DNA from: Comamonadaceae bacterium
GTDB lineage: Bacteria > Pseudomonadota > Gammaproteobacteria > Burkholderiales > Burkholderiaceae_C
Assembly (NCBI GenBank): GCA_027486255.1
Contig: JAIXPL010000006.1
Span: 1-55,279 of the forward strand
DNA length: 55,279 nucleotides
Direction: 5' to 3'
In this document: positions 52,450 to 55,279 of the stretch, piece after piece
Position numbering within the stretch: the stretch's first letter is position 1
Layout: every line of letters begins with the position of its first letter
Program-made: the position numbers and the translations under genes
Notes under the pieces: model-generated
What the model saw: only the letters and a program-made list of their open reading frames with translations
Told to the model about the DNA's origin: nothing
The model's database searches: none

Positions 52450-54029
52450 GCACCACGCCTTCGCCTTGGGCCACCATTCGCTGCGACCGCACGCCCGCCT
52501 GGGCCGAGCTGCACCAGCACTTTGAGGGCGAAGGCCGCCAGTTCGACCTGCGCCAGGCCTTTGCCGAAGATGCGCAGCGCGCCACGCACTTCAGCCAGCA
52601 CGCCCCGCACCTGCTGGCCGACCTGTCCAAGAATCTGATGAGCCGCCAGACCGAGGCGCTGCTCTTGCGCCTGGCCGAGCAGTGCGGCGTGCTGGCCCAC
52701 CGCGACGCCATGTTCGCCGGCCAGCCGGTGAACACCACCGAGCAGCGGCCGGTCATGCATTTTCTTTTGCGCCAGCCGGCGGGCACGGGGGCCGGCCAGC
52801 CCTGGGAGAAGGAACTCGGGGAAGTGCACCAGACCCTGGACGCCATGCTGGCCTATGCGGAGCAGGTGCGGGCCGACCCGTCCATCACGCACGTGGTGAA
52901 CATCGGCATTGGCGGCTCCGACCTCGGGCCGCGCATGGCCACGCGCACGCTCGAGGCTTTCAAGGTGCCGGGCAAGCGCTTTTTATTTGTATCGAACGTT
53001 GATGGCCACGAGCTGACCTCGGTGCTCCAGGGTCTGGATGCGCGCAAGACCCTGTTCCTCATTGCGTCCAAGACCTTCACCACCGCCGAGACCATGACCA
53101 ATGCGCGCTCGGCGCGCCGCTGGTTCGAGGCCCAGCTGGGCGAGGAGGCGGCAGCGCTCATGCCCCAGCGCTTTGCAGCGCTCACCACCAACATCCAGGG
53201 TGCGGCCGAGTTCGGCATCAGCACCACCTTTGGCTTCTGGGACTGGGTGGGCGGGCGTTATTCGCTGATGTCGGCCATCGGCCTGCCCCTGGCCATTTCC
53301 ATCGGCGCGCGGCACTTTCGCGAGATGCTCGCTGGCGCCCACGCCATGGACCAGCACTTCCTGCACCAGCCGCCCGCGCAGAACCTGCCGCTGCGCCTGG
53401 GGCTGCTCGACGTGTGGTACCGCAACTTCCACCGCTTCAACAGCCGGCATGTGGCGCCGTACCACAGCCTCATGTTCCGCTGGGGGGCGTACCTTCAGCA
53501 GCTGGAGATGGAGAGCAATGGCAAGCGGGTGGACCGCGAGGGCCAGACGCTGCCCTATGACACCTCCCCCATCATTTGGGGCGAGCCCGGCACCATTGGC
53601 CAGCATGCCTACTTTCAGATGCTGCACCAGGGCACGGAAGCCGTGCCGGTGGAATTTGTGGTCATCAAGGAGGCGCGCCACACGTTGGAGGGCCACCATG
53701 CGCCCCTGCTGGCCAACGCCCTGGCGCAGGCGCAAGCCCTGATGATGGGCCGCAGCGATCCGGGTGGCCAGCGGCACTTTCCGGGCAACCGGCCGAGCAC
53801 CTTCTTGCTGCTCGAGCGCCTGGAGCCGGCCAGCCTGGGCGCCCTCATTGCGCTGCAGGAGCACCGCGTGTTTGTCAGTGGCTCGGTCTGGGGCATCAAC
53901 AGCTTCGACCAGTGGGGCGTGGAGCTGGGCAAGGTGCTGGCCAAAGACCTGGAGGCCCGCCTGGCCAGTGGCGACCTGCAGGGCCTGGACGGCTCCACCG
54001 CCGCGCTCTTGCGTGCCTTGCGCGCATGA
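52446..54029 (+). CDS. pgi: Glucose-6-phosphate isomerase
   Basis: A 527-aa enzyme interconverting glucose-6-phosphate and fructose-6-phosphate. Motifs are [44 protein letters not shown], the PGI signature [15 protein letters not shown], and [20 protein letters not shown] near the C-terminus. It overlaps tal by four bases and the next gene by four bases, so the three are translationally coupled. With tal it links fructose-6-phosphate to glycolysis/gluconeogenesis, Entner-Doudoroff and trehalose precursors. Confidence 0.97.
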   Translation: MSTTPSPWATIRCDRTPAWAELHQHFEGEGRQFDLRQAFAEDAQRATHFSQHAPHLLADLSKNLMSRQTEALLLRLAEQCGVLAHRDAMFAGQPVNTTEQRPVMHFLLRQPAGTGAGQPWEKELGEVHQTLDAMLAYAEQVRADPSITHVVNIGIGGSDLGPRMATRTLEAFKVPGKRFLFVSNVDGHELTSVLQGLDARKTLFLIASKTFTTAETMTNARSARRWFEAQLGEEAAALMPQRFAALTTNIQGAAEFGISTTFGFWDWVGGRYSLMSAIGLPLAISIGARHFREMLAGAHAMDQHFLHQPPAQNLPLRLGLLDVWYRNFHRFNSRHVAPYHSLMFRWGAYLQQLEMESNGKRVDREGQTLPYDTSPIIWGEPGTIGQHAYFQMLHQGTEAVPVEFVVIKEARHTLEGHHAPLLANALAQAQALMMGRSDPGGQRHFPGNRPSTFLLLERLEPASLGALIALQEHRVFVSGSVWGINSFDQWGVELGKVLAKDLEARLASGDLQGLDGSTAALLRALRA

Positions 54030-54667
54030 ACCTTGTTTTTGATTTCGGCGCGGTGCTCTTCGATTGGCGCCCGGCCGACTGCGTGGCCCGGCGCTTTCCG
54101 GGGCTGGCCGCGTCGCCGCCCCAGGCCCAGGCGCTGGCCCAGGCCATCTTCCACCATGCCGACTGGCAGGCCTTCGACCAGGGCCTGTGCAGCCTGGAGC
54201 AGGTGGTTGAAGCCACGGCGGTGCGCCTGAGCCTGGCCCGCGATGAAGTGCATGCCTTGCTGGCCCCCATTGGCGAGGAATTGCAGCCCATCCGCTCCAG
54301 CGTGGCGGTGCTCGAATCCCTGGCTCGGCGGCGTGACCGGCAGGGCGATGTGCGGCTTTACTTTCTCTCCAACATGCCGGCGCCGTTTGCGCGTGCCCTC
54401 GAGCAGCGCCACGCCTTCCTGCAACTGTTTGACGGCGGCCTGTTTTCCGGCGACGTCAAGCTCGGCAAGCCTGATGCGGCCATTTACCAGCTGCTGGCCG
54501 AGCGACACGCCCTCGAGCCCGCATCGACCCTGTTCATCGACGACCTGCCCGCCAATGTGGCCGCTGCCCAGGCCCTGGGCTGGCAGGGCCTGCACCTGGC
54601 CCGCCCGGAGCGCCTGGCGGCGGATCTGCAAGCGCAGCTCAACCCGCGCTCGATGCGCAGCCGCTGA
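54026..54667 (+). CDS. HAD-family hydrolase (YihX-like sugar phosphatase)
   Basis: A 213-aa HAD protein. Motif I is LVFDFGAVLFDW, in which the second Asp of the usual DxD is replaced by Gly, as in the YihX group. Motif II is YFLSNMP, motif III KLGKPDAAIYQLL, motif IV LFIDDLPANVAAAQALGW. YihX dephosphorylates alpha-glucose-1-phosphate; overlap with pgi (ATGA) makes a sugar-phosphate substrate plausible, but this is inference. Confidence 0.87.
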   Translation: MNLVFDFGAVLFDWRPADCVARRFPGLAASPPQAQALAQAIFHHADWQAFDQGLCSLEQVVEATAVRLSLARDEVHALLAPIGEELQPIRSSVAVLESLARRRDRQGDVRLYFLSNMPAPFARALEQRHAFLQLFDGGLFSGDVKLGKPDAAIYQLLAERHALEPASTLFIDDLPANVAAAQALGWQGLHLARPERLAADLQAQLNPRSMRSR

Positions 54668-54693
54668 CCGGCGCAGGTGTTCGGCACCATGAA

Positions 54694-54719
54694 AAAAGGG
54701 CCGCTTTCGCGGCCCTTTT
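54694..54719. terminator. Bidirectional rho-independent terminator
   Basis: AAAAGGGCCGC-TTTC-GCGGCCCTTTT, an 11-bp stem with A and T runs, between the convergent HAD and groEL genes. Confidence 0.9.
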
Positions 54720-54754
54720 CAAGCGTCGGACGGGTGTGTCCGGGCCAGAGGCAA

Positions 54755-55279
54755 TTACATGCCCATGCCGCCCATGTCACCCATGCCGCCCATGCCGCCA
54801 GGCATGCCGCCGGCAGGTGCGTCGTCCTTCGGCGCCTCGGCCACCATGGCCTCGGTCGTCAGCATCAGCGAGGACACAGAGGCTGCGTTCTGCAGGGCCG
54901 TGCGGGTCACCTTGGTGGGGTCCAGAATGCCCATCTCGATCATGTCGCCGTAGGTGTCGTTGGCGGCGTTGAAGCCGTGGTTGCCCTTGCCGTTGAGCAC
55001 GGCGTTGACCACCACAGAGGGCTCGCCACCGGCGTTGGCCACGATCTCGCGCAGGGGCGCCTCGATGGCCTTGAGCACCAGCTTGATGCCGGCGTCTTGG
55101 TCAGGGTTGTCGCCTTTGATCTCGCCAGCAGCTTGCTTGGCGCGCAGCAGGGCCACGCCACCGCCGGCCACGATGCCTTCTTCCACCGCAGCGCGGGTGG
55201 CGTGCAGGGCGTCTTCAACGCGGGCTTTCTTTTCCTTCATCTCGACTTCGGTGGCGGCACCGACCTTGATGACGGCCAC
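54755..55279 (-). CDS. groL: Chaperonin GroEL, C-terminal part (runs off the window)
   Basis: The last 174 residues of GroEL; the N-terminal two thirds lie beyond the window end. Recognisable are [74 protein letters not shown] and the flexible GGM-rich tail ([14 protein letters not shown]) that lies inside the chaperonin cavity. GroEL with GroES folds cytoplasmic proteins. The frame is open at base 55279; no start is present here. Confidence 0.97.
   Translation of the reverse strand: MAVIKVGAATEVEMKEKKARVEDALHATRAAVEEGIVAGGGVALLRAKQAAGEIKGDNPDQDAGIKLVLKAIEAPLREIVANAGGEPSVVVNAVLNGKGNHGFNAANDTYGDMIEMGILDPTKVTRTALQNAASVSSLMLTTEAMVAEAPKDDAPAGGMPGGMGGMGDMGGMGM

Overview
The window is high-GC, gene-dense chromosomal DNA of a Gram-negative bacterium. 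It most resembles a betaproteobacterium of the order Burkholderiales, family Comamonadaceae (inference). The pointers are two Bug-type tripartite-carboxylate receptors, a tandem double-length UvrA, a COQ7-type ubiquinone hydroxylase, a Porin_4-type porin, an otsB-GH15-otsA trehalose cluster, and abundant intergenic palindromes of the GGGAGAGGG type. No rRNA, tRNA or CRISPR array was seen.

Layout. 1-2.6 kb: a long leader, an MHS-type MFS symporter and a small Ala/Pro-rich membrane protein. 2.7-8.6 kb: one giant uvrA encoding two fused UvrA copies. 8.6-12.2 kb (minus): a probable aromatic-acid catabolic operon, read in the order FAH-family hydrolase, VOC protein, Bug receptor, IclR regulator, with an IclR-like palindrome upstream. 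12.3-14.7 kb (minus): an unusual photolyase-like protein translationally coupled to a DUF393-COQ7 fusion, then a VF530 protein. 14.9-18.8 kb: an atypical SDR divergent from a second Bug receptor, and an SbmA-like ABC exporter. 18.9-25.3 kb: queC, a degenerate histidine-kinase-like protein divergent from a single-domain response regulator, a lipoprotein, a 996-aa FG-GAP surface protein and YccF. 25.4-29.4 kb: glmS and glmU (UDP-GlcNAc synthesis) around an Lrp/AsnC regulator. 29.4-36.2 kb: lipoprotein, 5-formyl-THF cyclo-ligase, lytic transglycosylase, NDUFA9-like protein, GST and cca. 36.5-40.5 kb: trehalose operon. 40.6-44.2 kb: DUF2905, MidA-like methyltransferase, and divergently pteridine reductase, folB and ttcA. 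44.4-50.5 kb: the most plastic part, with a DUF4136 lipoprotein, an orphan BrnA-type antitoxin module between 49-bp direct repeats, a phosphatase, a porin with a damaged 5' end, a stand-alone tyrosine recombinase and a DUF3047 protein. 50.5-54.7 kb: a HexR-like regulator divergent from a tightly overlapping tal-pgi-HAD operon. The window ends inside groEL.

The strongest leads are the orphan BrnA module between direct repeats copied from the neighbouring gene's 3' end, the porin whose start is missing next to a lone integrase, palindromic repeats translated in frame inside uvrA, and two unusual protein architectures (photolyase-like, DUF393-COQ7).
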